Positions 1 to 11,700 of a stretch of 64,000 nt of DNA are shown here, piece by piece (the stretch's first letter is position 1; each line of letters starts with the position of its first letter). The DNA comes from Undaria pinnatifida (taxonomy: Eukaryota > Sar > Phaeophyceae > Laminariales > Alariaceae). Where the stretch lies: positions 11,410,344 to 11,474,343 of the forward strand of contig JABAKD010000019.1 of assembly GCA_012845835.1 (NCBI GenBank). The letters run 5' to 3'. The notes beneath the pieces were generated by a model, which had not been told where the DNA came from, did not search any database, and saw nothing but the letters and a program-made list of their open reading frames with translations. Made by a program: the position numbers and the translations under genes.

Positions 1-1080
1 GGGGAAGGGGGTAATTTGTGCATGTAAGCTATAAATCCTTTCGAGGGGATAAATCTGACGGTTTTGGTACCAGTATATTATTGGGGGCGGGGGGAGGGGT
101 TGGGGCGGGGAGGGGGGGGGGGGCGTGTGGGGCAGCTCAATATGTACCTGGAAACTAAACATTATTTTGAGGGGATAAATGTGACGGTTTTGGAAATAAT
201 ACATCAGTTTATCATGTATATCCTGGGGTAAGTCGTACAATCAGTGAGTAAAGAGAGGGTGGAGTGTTCGAGGGGGTTGGGTTGGGATGGGTTGGGGGGC
301 AGGTGGGGGGTGTGGGGGCGGGAGGGGGGCGGGGGGGGTGGGGGGGGGGGGAGGAAGGGCTTTAGGTGAGGGGTTTGTTATACGTGTGGTGCTAGGTCTA
401 GGCGATGGTGCGGGTGATGGGGAAGAAGGGGGCGTTCGAGGCGGGGGGGGGGGGGGGGGATACAGCGGCATGGATGGCTCTCGAAAGATAATGAGGTGAT
501 ATCCTGTGCGTGAAGTGTTTATTAATGTGGCGGATTTCGATATTTGGTGGGGCGTTTGAGTAAGGGAGAGCAAGAGGGGGGGGGGGGATTTTTTAGGAGG
601 TTTAGGTCACAAATAATATTTAAATACACTTCGGCTGTGAGATCAAAGATATGTAGCAGCTTGCTATACGCGTGGTGCTAGGTCTAGGCGATCGTGCAGG
701 TGGTCGGAAAAGAGGGGGCCTTAGAGAGGGGGGAGGGGGGGGGGGGGGGGGGGGGGGGAATAATTGAAAACTATGTCATGGATGGTCAGAAAGATAATGA
801 CGTCATATCAACTGCGTATAGGTGTTTATTACTCAGGCCGATTTTGATTGTGAGTGGGGCGTTTGGACAAACTAGGCGGAAGGGGGGGGAATCGGGGGAC
901 GGAGGGGCGGGGGGGGGGGTTGGGGTTTTTTTATGAACAAGAGGGGTCAGTGGAGGGGGAGGGGAGGGGGGGGGGGGCGGGGGGCGGGACATTTCAATAT
1001 GTGCGCGGAAACTATAAATCCTCAAAGGGGACAAACCTGACGATTGAAGCAATAAGACATCCCTTTATATCATCTGGCTT
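1..1080. repeat. G-rich low-complexity region with repeated modules
   Basis: No gene is seen. Runs of up to about 20 G alternate with recurring modules that read roughly AACTATAAATCC, then GAGGGGATAAA, then CTGACGGTTTTGG, near 25-68, 151-192 and 1008-1046. Related modules flank E1 near 14.5 kb (opposite orientation) and 58.1 kb. The open frames on both strands are poly-Gly or poly-Pro artefacts of the G tracts. The tracts could form G-quadruplexes; that is inference from composition. Confidence 0.7.
612..655 (-). repeat. Fragment of element E1
   Basis: Read on the minus strand this short stretch encodes IFDLTAEVYLNII, matching the C-terminal half of the E1 small reading frame ([10 protein letters not shown]). 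The 5' half and start codon are missing. It lies inside the G-rich region that also carries E1-flanking modules. Confidence 0.55.
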
Positions 1081-1993
1081 GTAATGTTTACTATTCTAGA
1101 AGGTTTGATGTTAGATGCAGCATGCAACCCAGTGTTTAAGTGTAGTGAATAACGTGTTAAATCTTCATAATTTGTTGTTGTATGATACATCGATCGAAAG
1201 CTAGAATATTTTATAGAATATTTGTAGGTACCATTATTTCTGACATCGCTAATTATAAGAAAGAGATACGTATTGTCAAATACAACAGGCGAGGTGATGT
1301 GGTCATGCACTGTTTGTCACCATCATCATACAGTCACCATTATTTTCTGACATCGCTAGTTATACGAAAGAGATACGTATTGCCAAATACGGCATGCGAG
1401 GTGATGTATGTGGCCATGTACTGTCTCCGCCATTGAGCATTAGAGGGAGGGATGCGAATCGTCAGTTTTAAAGGATACATGTGCTCAACTATATATGATA
1501 GATTCGCGTACTCAACCTGGCATGCTACAATTTATCTTCGGCCAAACGGCGTGTGGACAATCATAGCGATTGGATTCCTGAACAACTGGGGATGGGACCC
1601 GTTACTTTCATTTCCCGCTAGCGCGACGGAACCTCCATCGCTCTGTGCCTGGAATATCTCTGTTCGGCATTCAACCCTCTATAAAAGAGCCAGCGGGGTC
1701 TGGCAGGGATTTGATAGGCCAATCAGCGACCAGAATCGACTTTCAAAATCGTACTTCAGCAAGGCTGGCTTGATCGCTGTGAGGGCTGCCTCGGGATTGT
1801 CTGGGATGCTCAGCACGTCACGGCCACGGCTCGGCGAGGCACGAGACCTAATGTTGTGCTGATTGTGTCGCCCACCCTCCGTACCCTTATGGCAGAACAG
1901 GGATTAAACGCTCTGAGTGGCGTGAACCATGATGGCTTACAGACAGACGCACGTACAGAGAGACTGACAGACGGGCTTTCTCTGTTGGATAAT
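1081..1993. other. No recognisable gene; short duplication
   Basis: A stretch near 1230-1310 is partly repeated near 1345-1425 (shared ACATCGCTA and AAAGAGATACGTATTG). An open frame at 1452-1862 (+, 136 codons) matches no family I recognise and has no splice or start context to support it, so it is not called as a gene. Confidence 0.5.
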
Positions 1994-2147
1994 GTAGCTG
2001 TAAGGGGAGTCGCCGACCTATATCCTTAATGAGGACACACAACTCGTAATGCGCGCGATCGGAGTATCACACACAGCTTGCAAAGATGAGTTTCGACGAA
2101 ATCTTCGATCTCACAGCTGGAGTGTATTTTAATTTTTTATAATAATA
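1994..2147 (+). repeat. Element E1, copy A
   Basis: A block beginning GTAGCTGTAAGGGGAGTCG and running through a small reading frame to an A/T-rich tail. Nearly the same block recurs at 14.77-14.98 kb and 59.26-59.42 kb on plus, and at 57.84-58.07 kb on minus. No terminal inverted repeats or target duplications could be fixed by eye. The family is unknown to me. Confidence 0.8.
2086..2142 (+). CDS. Small conserved ORF of element E1 (copy A, 18 aa)
   Basis: ATG follows CAGCTTGCAAAG and opens the peptide [18 protein letters not shown] before a TAA stop. The first 15 residues are identical to the minus-strand copy at 57.9 kb. Other copies extend past this point as FYN, so the early stop here probably reflects a small indel in the A/T-rich tail. 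The function is unknown, and translation has not been shown. Repetition of the same frame in several copies is the only support. It could equally be a noncoding motif inside a repeat. Confidence 0.35.
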   Translation: MSFDEIFDLTAGVYFNFL

Positions 2148-2230
2148 CAGGTGTGGCAGTACTACTGTCGCATGTGCAGCCTTGATTTACCTACAGTAGA
2201 ATATACTCATTAATACCTATCGTGCATCCT

Positions 2231-2690
2231 CGAAAGTTGCGGACATGCGCGGAGCCAAGACGGGCAGCAGCCCGCTGCAGCGAAACTCCCCTTGTAATAA
2301 CGATAAATATCGGAGCGCGAGTAAGCTTGCCCACGTACACTCCTTCTTGTACAAAGATGAGGAGCTCAGGTACATATGTTAAGCGGCGATCTGCGTCAGC
2401 AGAGGCAGCAGCAGAGACAGCGATAACAGCAACAGCAGCACAATAAGAGCATTTGGCATCATGCCAGAGCCATAGGGCGATACCCTAGCCTTTAAAACCC
2501 TCCTTATACGTCTTATCGTCCTTTTCCAATAACGGTTAGCGTCGTCAAGCCTCTCAGCCGTGTATTGGGTCGAAACCTAGTGCCGTTACCCCGAAAACCC
2601 CGGAAACAGGGGATACTTTAGACTACAGCAGCGGTAGTCCCTGTGCACCCGGGTTGGTGCCTGTAGAAGACGAGATAATTCAAAATTGAT
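2231..2690 (+). repeat. 460-bp direct duplication, first copy
   Basis: This block is repeated with moderate divergence at 2899-3350, about 670 bp downstream in the same orientation. Shared landmarks are GCGGAGCCAAG, AGCGATAACAGCAACAGCAG, TCGTCCTTTTCCAATAACGG and GCCGTGTATTGGGTCGAA. No coding frame is conserved between the two copies. Confidence 0.85.
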
Positions 2691-2898
2691 AAATATATAT
2701 ATTTCCGCACGGAGACATTAAGTTGACAGCCCCCCCCTCCGAACCCACCTCTGCATCGAGTGAGTGCATCTCGACTCACCATCACCAACTCTGCTTGGCG
2801 AAGTCGGATCAGCCCCAAACTCAGTGGAGGGCGAGAACTATTACTGATATTGAGGATGAAGTGGTTCTTCGGGGCCGAACGTTGCCGTAAACCACACA

Positions 2899-3350
2899 AA
2901 AATTACGGGCATGTGCGGAGCCAAGGCGGGCGGCAGCCCGCCGCGGCATAGCCGCCCTTGTAACATCGACTATCATCGGAGCGCGAGACAGCTTACCCGC
3001 GCAAACTCCTACGACGATGAAGAGCTCAGATACATACCTGGAGCGGCGATCTGCATCAGCAGAGGCAGCAGAAGAGGCAGCGATAACAGCAACAGCAGCA
3101 CAACAATAGCAATTGACATCATGCCAGAAACATAGGGCGATGTCCTATCCTTTACAGCCCGCCTTGTACTCCTTATCGTCCTTTTCCAATAACGGGTAGC
3201 GTCATTGTGAGCCTCTCAGCCGTGTATTGGGTCGAACCATAGTGCCGCTACCCCGGAAACCCCGGAAACAGGGGACAATTTAGACTACAGCAGCTGTAGT
3301 CCCCTGTGCACCCGTGTTGGTGGCTGGAGAAAAGGGAGATAACCCATATT
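2899..3350 (+). repeat. 460-bp direct duplication, second copy
   Basis: Second copy of the block at 2231-2690, with the same order of landmarks. The roughly 200-bp spacer shows no retrotransposon coding, so these are not called LTRs. They most likely arose by local tandem duplication, or they are two insertions of one element. Confidence 0.85.
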
Positions 3351-4230
3351 TGATACATAGTCTATAGACTACATATATAGTCTATATTGCATACTTACCC
3401 GGATAACCGGGGGATGCCTGACAACACCGACCACAGCAGTAGTCTATACGATACTTGCTGACTGGATGCGGGGGGGGCATGTCACCTCGCATTCAACTGA
3501 TCGTTCCACCCACCTGTTCACCAACGTGTCCCTGATGTGCACCAGATATTGGATACCCCAGCTTGACTCACCAATGTACTACGAAGGTGTTTTACTCACT
3601 AACATCATCGGCGTTGGAATATACGCGGACACGCCTCCCACTACCAACCAGTACACCTCAACATATTCCTGGTACATAATTCTAGTATGCCTATGAATAC
3701 GTCGTTATCCGGATACGAGGTAGGAAACTGGCCTGGTCCCGGGGAACAAACGGCCGAAACGTATATGGTACGCTAACCAGACCATGTTATGCTATATTGG
3801 TACCCTGTTTGCCTCGTCTGGCTCACGTTTCACTAAGAGGCGTAGCAACACACATGCAGTAGTGCACGTTATCTAGCCATGATGATGCTATATTGCCTCC
3901 CTGCACGCCACGATTTGCTGACATATCACTAAGATGCGTACTAACGCACATTGCGTAGTGTGTTGATCCGAGTACCAGGCGAAAACGGCCGTCGTTCTAA
4001 CCTCAAGTACCATACAGCGCGCAGGACAAAGAACGGCACAGTAAGGGGGGGATCACAAAGTGCGCTAGGGGGGTATCTACAACAGCAGCGGTTGGTAATG
4101 GGTTCCAGCAGGATAGCTACAGCAGAAGCAGTGTGCGCATCGGCACCGGGCCTTCGTGCGGCTGGTAGAGGCTGTAAATAACAGCTCGGCTCACACAAAG
4201 AAGAGCAGGCTGAAACGCAGAACAGGCGTA
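3351..4230. other. No recognisable gene
   Basis: Nothing with protein-family character was seen on either strand. Short palindromic words related to TACCTGGTA and TAGTCTATA are frequent, as elsewhere in the window. Confidence 0.5.
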
Positions 4231-5131
4231 CCAGTGAAATTGGAAAAGGTAGAGGGTACGCGACCGCGAGTAACAGCCAGACACGCGGTGTTCTGGTTTC
4301 GCGGTTAGCGGGCAAGGGTATGCGGATCTCGGCCAACGAGTATAGAACCCGGTGCATGAGGCTCGAGAAAATAGCCAGGCACCACAAGCAGTAGCGCGCA
4401 AGGGTGTGCGGATCTCGGCGAACGAGTACCAAACCCGGTGCAAGCGGTAGCGCGGAAGGATCTCGGCCAACGAGTATCAAACCCGTTGCAAGCGGCTCGA
4501 GAGAATAGCCCGACACTAACGGTAGTGACCGCCGGTAACCGATACGCGGAACAGGGTACCAGTGCAGGGGGGGGCAGGTAGAGTGTACGCGACCGCGAGT
4601 AATAGCCAGACACGCGGTGTTCTAGGTTCGCGGTTAGCGGCCAAGGGTGTGCGGATCCCGGCCGATTGGTATCAAACCCGTTGCATGCGGCTCGAGAAAA
4701 TAGCCGAGCACCACAAACGATAGCGCGCAAGGGTGTGCGGATCTCGGCGAGCGAGCTTCAAACCCGGTGCAAGTGGTAGCGCGGAAGGGTGTGCGGTTCT
4801 CGGCCAACGAGTATCAAACCCGGTGCAAGAGGCTCGAGAGAATAGCCCGACACCAACGGCAGTGACCGCCGGTAACCGACATGCGGAACAGGGTACCAGT
4901 GCAGGGGGGGGTGTACGCGACCTCGAGCAATAGCCAGACACGCGGTGTTCTAGGTTCGCGGTGAGCGGCTAAGGGTGTGCGGATCTCGGCCAACGAGTAT
5001 CAAACCCGGTGCATGCTGCTCGAAAAGCCAGGCACCACAAGCGGAAGCGCTCAAGAGTGTGCGGATCTCGGCCAAAGAATATCAAACCCTGTGCAAGCGG
5101 ATCGAGAAAAAAGCCAGACACTTCAAATGGT
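4231..5131. repeat. Higher-order tandem array (about 330-bp unit)
   Basis: Landmarks recur with about 330-bp spacing. TAGCCAGACACGCGGTGTTCT is near 4273, 4603 and 4933, and GTGACCGCCGGTAACCGA is near 4526 and 4865. Inside each unit a shorter subrepeat (GTGCGGATCTCGGCCAACGA, then GTATCAAACCCGGTGCAAG, then GCTCGAGAAAATAGCC) recurs at 45-90-bp intervals. Long open frames on both strands are products of the repetition and contain no recognisable domain. Confidence 0.85.
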
Positions 5132-8100
5132 CGTGATTGCCCACGGGTCCGTGGTTCACACGCAGAGGTATGTAGGGGCCTCAGCGAGGTACCACACATG
5201 AGTTATGCCGCTACAAGGAAACCAGCCAGACACCGAAACCATGTGCGATTGCTGGCGAGGATTTATGCACGGTAACAGGTTGCAGCGGTGCGGTAATACA
5301 TACATAAGTAACCAAAGAAATTACCTTATACAACTATAAATAGACAAATATTAGTGTGTGGTGCCGGTATAATTGGGACGAGGTAGTCGAGCGCAGATGT
5401 GGTACGCGACACGGGGCAGGGCGTTGATACGTGGGACACTCGACCACGCACCAGGGGAGTAAGCAAGGACGAGATGCACGGACCAGGCGAGGCATCGGAG
5501 CGGGGCTAAGTATAAAGAGTAGGGAAGCACGGGAACCGGGAACCCCAACCGCTATGCCCCGTCGCACGCGCAAGAGCACTAACGATGAACGCCACGGAAG
5601 AAGCTAGAGTTGACACAGCTGTGGAGGTTCTACTTCACGATATAAAGAACGAGAAACGATTCATTTTGTCTCGTTCCAGGCCAGCCATTTTATACTATAT
5701 ATTTGTATATTTTGGGGTTCTTGCAAAACTTAACTGAGCGATGTATTCATGGTTGTGTCAATTTGGCTAGTTCGTTTTGTTAGTTTGTTTTCTTTAAAAA
5801 AATTTTCTTCTTCGATTGGGGTATTTTTGATGACCACCGGGAGCACCAGCGACGAACACGACGGAAGAAGCTAGGGCTGAACAGCTGCGCCTGCACTACG
5901 TATTCCTACAGTAGCACCGGCAGCGATTATTCCCGCAGCCCCAACAGCCGGCGGCGGCAGCAGCAGCCGCGGCGGTAGAGCTTTGCGAGGGCTGCGGCGA
6001 GCCCAAGAATGCAACGCGCAGCAGCAAGGGGCACATGTAGCAGTCGCAGGAGCACCGCGAAGCAATAACGGCGCCTATACTGCGTGGCGGGTTTATGAAC
6101 AGAACCCATGGGTGACGCAGGTATATTCAAGGGATTCGCGAATTATATGCTGTGATTCACCAGGTACTCTGCCAGCGCCGGTGGAAAGGGTCACGCGTCA
6201 AGTGCCGTTGTCACGTTGCCGACAGCCGCAACGATATTTCTGTTAGCACGGGGGCTCTTAACGCATCACTATTTGGGCGCAAGAGCAGTACCGGTAAGCG
6301 CCAGGACATCAGCAAACAGGTATTCCCGGTAGCACAGCAAAACAGCACCGATAGGTAAAAAGCGGCATAGCAGCGTCGAATTTAGGCAACGGCCCCCAGC
6401 TACTATTAATATGAACTACGTATCCGAGAACCGACGTTTAGTACTGGATCAATCCATGTCATGTGCTACGCATCATAACTATTGTGGAGGTATCAACTTA
6501 TTTGTTGTACCGCGCAAGTATATGTCCAGGAAGGTGTACCGTGCTGGTATATGTGGAGGAAGGTGCCATGCTCCAGCGTGAGACTCCGGGGTTATCGGGA
6601 AGCAAGTGTTCGGCGGGTTCACCGTCTAAACAAGCGGACGTTTGAGACTACATGGGTCCGGCTGGCCACCCGTTGCGCGACACGGCTTTGTCATTCCTAG
6701 TGAAGCGGGGTCAACGTCTACAAAATTTTTACCCACCCAATAAGGTATCTCGGCAGAATACCGACCTAACCGAAATTGCTCCTCGAAACGCCAGGATGCA
6801 TTTTGAGGGGAAAGGGCGAACCTTCAGCAAATGCTTATGCGCAGAATCACTCATGGTGCCTATTATACACGATATCTCGAGGACCAGCGGCGCCCGCCAG
6901 CACTAGTTGATGTGGAAAATCACATGACATAGCTGAGGCATCTGCGACCGGCGAGGTGTCCGACCACGTTCACATGCACTCCTTTGTGTAGGAGGCTCTT
7001 GTGAGCAAGTTGTTGCAGCGTACGGAATCAGGAGTGATCAAGAAGAGCGGAGGGTGGAAGACGGAGACGTTAGCCGCGCACTGCATCAGATCGACTAAGC
7101 GTACACAGCCCCCAAGCGTGGAACAGACAAGAGGGCCACGACTCCGCGACCGCGAGCGGGTTGCCACTGCCGTCGGCCGTTTACTTAGTTCACCCACGTG
7201 TACGCCGAAATTCGCGTAAAGTATACCAGCGCATGAGCAAGTGTTGGGTGAGACCACGCAGCGCCCCGGTAGGTGGCAAACGACAGCCAAAAGAACACCA
7301 GGAAGTTTGGGTAGAACCACCGACCAGGGCAGGAGATCTCATCCAATCCAATACTTCCAGTGGATTGTCGGCGGCAGCGTAAGAGAATACTGTCGTAAAT
7401 CGCTACCTACTGAGACGAATCCATATTTGGGACAAAAATAGGTTCCAGCATTTGGTGCGAATCACTAGAAGAATGAACGCAATCACCGGCCACTTCGTTC
7501 AAGCCTAGGTTCCCTGTGAAAACAAGTAGGCGCAGGAAAAAGACAGACCTTCCCACCCACCCTACAAGCTTAGTAGTCTTTTTCTGCACGGTCAGTTCAA
7601 TCCCAGGGACGGGCACCGCGCTGAGGGCGCACTCAGCGCGGAGTTTATCCCGGGCGAGGACCGCCTGCCTCGGGGCAGGAGGCCTTATCCAATTCACTAC
7701 TTACATTGAATGATCGGCGGCAGCGCTGTAGAAATACCGACACTATAGCGACAATGGGCACTACTTCGCACACTGCCACTGTTGGCTATTCCCGCTTTCC
7801 CGAGTGGTTTCATTGGCAATATAGCGGACAAGTGTAGCGGACAACCTGCACAGCTCAACAACAGTAGCTAGGGACCGCACGACTCTACGTTTTGAATGCA
7901 GATCTGCAGCGCTACGAATAGTAGCAGTAGTATAATAATAGTGGTCCCACTACGACTTCACGGACACTATAATAGCGGGCAGCTGTAGCAGGCAACCACT
8001 CGGTCCTACAGTGCAGGCAACCACTATAATAGCGGGCAGCTGTAGCAGTGATCAGGCCGCTTATCTCGTGACGAAGATATCATAAGTGTCTCATCGATCC

Positions 8101-9594
8101 CATTCCAATTTTCTCGCGCACGTTTCGGCGATACATACTTCGCCCCGCCTTTCTTCTAGGAACCAAGAGGGTGGCCTCTGCGTACAAGCATAGCAGGCGT
8201 GCGGACCTTCGACACGAGCAACAAGTAACTGCAGGGAGCCAGACCCATCGCCAACAATAACAGTATACCGCGCACTCTGTGTTGATTATTTGTCTTCGCC
8301 TGCCTTGATAGCCCCATCGCTGCATATCAAAGTGGGTGTATACATGACTGCATTACAATAATATTCCGCACCCACCCCTCCCCACCACTTTACATCAGTC
8401 ATGGCGCTGCGTGACGTTCGACCTGGGAAAACTGGACTACGAAAAGAACGAGTGCCTTTTAGACACACAGAGGCCATTCGTTGAATTCGAGGTGGGTTCA
8501 CTAATCACGCACATGGTGCCGGGAAACGTCTGCCTCGTATTCTGGTAATTATCTTACAATGCGTCAGGCATGTATGTGCCCATAATATTTTCTACACTAC
8601 GCTCGACTGATGCTGCTGGTTATGTCGTTTTTGAAAGACTAGAGTCATGCGAATATACCATTTGCACATGCCATCTATCTGTTACTAGTCGCATTTTCTG
8701 TCTATTTGCCCTGACGTAGGCCTGCTTCGTTTGAGCTTCTTGCAGAATAATCTCGTTGCGTGTCAAATTCTTGGGTGCGCACATTGGAACGCCGCTTGGT
8801 TCGTCAATCGGTTATCTTGTACATATGTTGGTGTGTGTATACTGTATACCCTCGGGTGTGGGCGTTGGTGCTTCGTCAATTTGGTCCATTACCATACGAG
8901 TAGAAATTGTTGTTGGTTTCTGAAATTGATCCGTCTCCATTATCTAGTCCGTGGTCACCAGACAGACTTAAACAATGTACTATACTAACTCCTGCGTTAA
9001 GCGATAGTCTTCGAACCGCTTTTTAGGCGCTGGAATGTCATCCCAAGCATGAGGCCGTTGTTGCCTACTAAGGCACGTCGTATAGTCTACATGTATGTGG
9101 ATCTTTCGGCGTCGGCTCTCGCTCAATCATCAGTATTCGCTTTGCCCCATGCAGAAACATTCAACGGCGTCTAGGTAAATTCACCCAACAGCTCCCGTAT
9201 TGCACTAACATTGCGGCGGAGCAATACATTATTGCTTCACACATGAATGAGGAATCGTTTTTTGTGTGCTGACTGCTGACTCCATCGCGCGGAACACAGA
9301 TGTTTTGGATTCCAACCGTTGACGCTGCTGCCGAGGGCGAGTACAAGTGAGTCGAAGAGTCTGGGGGCAGGTGCAGTCATTGGTATGCACGGCCGCAGCC
9401 TGTCAGACCATCGACCTACGTAAGGTTTGAAAAGCCCCCGTAAAGGTCCGAAGAACCGGGATATCAAGAGATCGATAGGTGGTCGAAACTGGTCAAGAGG
9501 AAAAACAGTTGCGTCTCTAACCCAGTTCGAGATATACTTAGGGTTTCGTTGCGAGAAAGCGAGCTACTTACACACAATATCTACACCTCGAACT
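5132..9594. other. Long gene-free stretch with small duplications
   Basis: No convincing exon was recognised. About 30 bp (ACTATAATAGCGGGCAGCTG) is repeated near 7968 and 8022. TCCAAT followed by GATTGTCGGCGGCAGCG near 7340-7378 resembles TCCAATTCACTAC followed by TGATCGGCGGCAGCG near 7687-7725. The region looks like aged repeat-derived DNA. Confidence 0.5.
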
Positions 9595-9672
9595 CAGCAG
9601 GAGCCTGAGGCCAGCATCGCTGCACATCCGGCTCGGTAGATCGGCAGCGTTGCACATCCGGCTCGGTAGATC
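9595..9672. repeat. Short tandem and dispersed repeat
   Basis: GCACATCCGGCTCGGTAGAT occurs twice in tandem, about 28 bp apart. The preceding CAGCAGGAGCCTGAGGCCAG is repeated, with changes, at 10516-10565, so this is a dispersed unit with local tandem growth. Confidence 0.7.
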
Positions 9673-10000
9673 GGCCCGGGTCAATACTAAAGGGAGAAAA
9701 CATGCTTTTATTGCAGTTTATGTACGAAGTACGCGTCTTATTAGTCGGCGACGGGCCCAGGTTGTTGGTTTTTGCTTGCCTGCAAGTATGATAATGCCCG
9801 GTGGTCGGTTTGCGTAACCGTAACACCTTCGCATTGGAACTTATGGTTCCTTGAACGGATACAGTAGTAGTTCGGCGTATGATCGTGACTCGGGGTCACG
9901 TATATGACAACAAGGCACCATGTCAGCTCTTCATTATATACCTTTGCGACTTTATTTTTTATCTCGTCTTCCCCTCGTCTGATGGTTCTCCGAGTATCAA

Positions 10001-10110
10001 GACTTTTTTTTTTTTTTTTATCCTCCGGCGGATGGAGAAAAAGAAAGCTCTATTAATAGCTCACCACACTTCCACGTATTTTCATACGCGTCGTGTGTCG
10101 ATTTAACTCA
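10001..10110 (+). repeat. Dispersed repeat R2, copy 1
   Basis: A T-run is followed by ATCCTCCGGCGGATG (partly self-complementary), then CTCACCACACTTCCACGTAT and GTGTCGATTTAACTC. The same order occurs at 57.64-57.83 kb and, inverted, at 49.31-49.40 kb. A weaker match is at 31.08-31.15 kb. It is a short non-autonomous element of unknown class. Confidence 0.75.
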
Positions 10111-10515
10111 GTTGCTTTCGCAGCAGTATCAAGACGCCTGTCCCCGTGGGCCAGTCTACACCCTGCACCTGTTTTATCTATTATGTCCTCGCTGCTGTTT
10201 GAATACCCTCTGCGAGCCATTCCCACCTATCTGGCTGACGGCGCTCCACCCTCGCGCCCAGTCGTAACCCCTTTTGTGGCCTCCGAGCTCGTACCCACTC
10301 CTATTTTCCTCTTATTGTTGTGTGTTGCTCTCCCGCACTCTCCCGCAAAAGACGACAACTCACCGCAGTCATACCGTAACACCCACTTACACGTACTCAT
10401 ACGCGTAAAAAAACAAAAGGTCGCAATTCGTCGCGGACCTTTGACAATACGATCGAATTATGGTGTCTTCGCACAGAAGTGAGCCACCCACATCGCAACA
10501 CCTACTACACTCCTG

Positions 10516-10570
10516 AATTCGGCAGGAGCCCGAGGCCAGCATCTCGCTGCAACACTCGGCTCAGTACGAG
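10516..10570. repeat. Dispersed copy of the 9.6-kb unit
   Basis: GGCAGGAGCCCGAGGCCAGC and the following bases match 9595-9650 with changes. The region around it has no recognisable gene. Confidence 0.55.
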
Positions 10571-10759
10571 GACTCGAATCGATGGACAAGGCAAGAAAAC
10601 AGTGAATTATATGCCTCGTAGTAGGCGAGGTTCCCAATAGGGGTTACATGTTGCGGTTCGCGCTAAAGAACATGCATGCCAACGTGTCAGTACTAAACTC
10701 GTGGATATGCCAGAGGATGGTCCCCAAACGCCACAGAGGAGTCGGTGACCGGACACACA

Positions 10760-10991
10760 CCGAGTTGATCGGAGTAGTACACACCAGCTCGCAAACATGA
10801 GTTTCGACGAAATCTTCGATGATATCGCAACTAGTTACTGGAGTGTAGTTTTTATGTTTCGTAATATCTTGGTTATACAGTATCGCTGTATTAAAACGAA
10901 ACAAAAACAAAAAACACGCGTAATCAATGGCCTCCTAATAGTGTTTTCTTTAGTCCAAGTTGTTAGTGGGCATCACGCAAACTATAAATAA
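10760..10991 (+). repeat. Element E1, rearranged copy
   Basis: GATCGGAGTAGTACACACC and then CAGCTCGCAAAC lead into ATG at 10797, which opens with MSFDEIFD and then diverges (DIATSYWSVVF). The frame stays open to 10991. The upstream GTAGCTGTAAGG block is not recognisable. An internal duplication or insertion after the eighth codon separates this copy from the others. Confidence 0.6.
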
Positions 10992-11408
10992 TTTCAAGGT
11001 TCCCCTCCGGAAAGTGCCAAGGGGAATGGCGCAAGAACGAAATCCAAGCATCCAACGTCTGACTGCCTGTGGGCAAAAACAATAACAAAATAAGAAGACC
11101 ACGCTCAGGTAGAGGAAACTTACCTACACATTTAACCACAGGTACCAACAACCCTGACCAAGCCTTCCACCCGCAAACCATCCTCCATACATATGATAGA
11201 GCAATATATATAGTGGAAACTACAGTAATACATTTATGAAATAGATATGATGTTGGATCTAGCTCAAAATTCCCCACCTAGAGTAAAAATACCAACACCA
11301 ACCATTCATTGTAGTGCAGAAAAACAATATATATATTGCATTTTTAAACAAAATAATAGAACCCCTCCCATTACGAAAAACCTAACCCATCACATAGTAC
11401 ATTACAAG

Positions 11409-11491
11409 TGCCAACAACGCAGCTTGCAGAGATGAGTATTGACCCTAAATTCGTCGAACTCATGGCTGACGTCCTTAAAATATTTTTATAA
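11409..11491 (+). CDS. Diverged E1-type small ORF (19 aa)
   Basis: After ACGCAGCTTGCAGAG an ATG at 11432 opens MSIDPKFVELMADVLKIFL and stops at TAA (11489-11491). The leader word (CAGCTTGCAAAG in E1), the MS(F/I)D start, the length and the hydrophobic spacing match E1 copy A, although most residues differ. This suggests a second subfamily with the same peptide architecture. Translation is unproven and the function unknown. Confidence 0.35.
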
Positions 11492-11700
11492 AATATTATG
11501 CACCTGGTGGTAGTGAAAACTGTGTTCTTGTCCGGAGCTCGAGAAGCGGAATGTAGGGAGGCGCCCTCCCGGGGAGTGTTCGCTCTCTCCCCGTCGCGGT
11601 GGAGAGCCATAAGGAAATGGCAATCCCATCAGTACGTGTCCAGCACAACAAGTACTCGCGATGCGAACTTCTTGTACGGGCGACTTTTTAGTAGTAAATT

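Noticed and set aside
241-1084. Open frames rich in Pro or Gly on both strands
   Set aside because: They arise from G/C tracts; no domain, start context or composition beyond the homopolymers supports coding.
1452-1862. 136-codon plus-strand frame
   Set aside because: No recognisable family, no splice signals that would place it in a gene, and frames of this length are expected by chance in this composition.
2231-3350. The two 460-bp copies as LTRs of a small retrotransposon
   Set aside because: The spacer is only about 200 bp, without a primer-binding site or polypurine tract that I could identify, and no TG...CA ends were found.
4231-5131. CRISPR array
   Set aside because: Repeat lengths and spacers are irregular, the subrepeats are nested in a larger unit, and the window is eukaryotic nuclear DNA.
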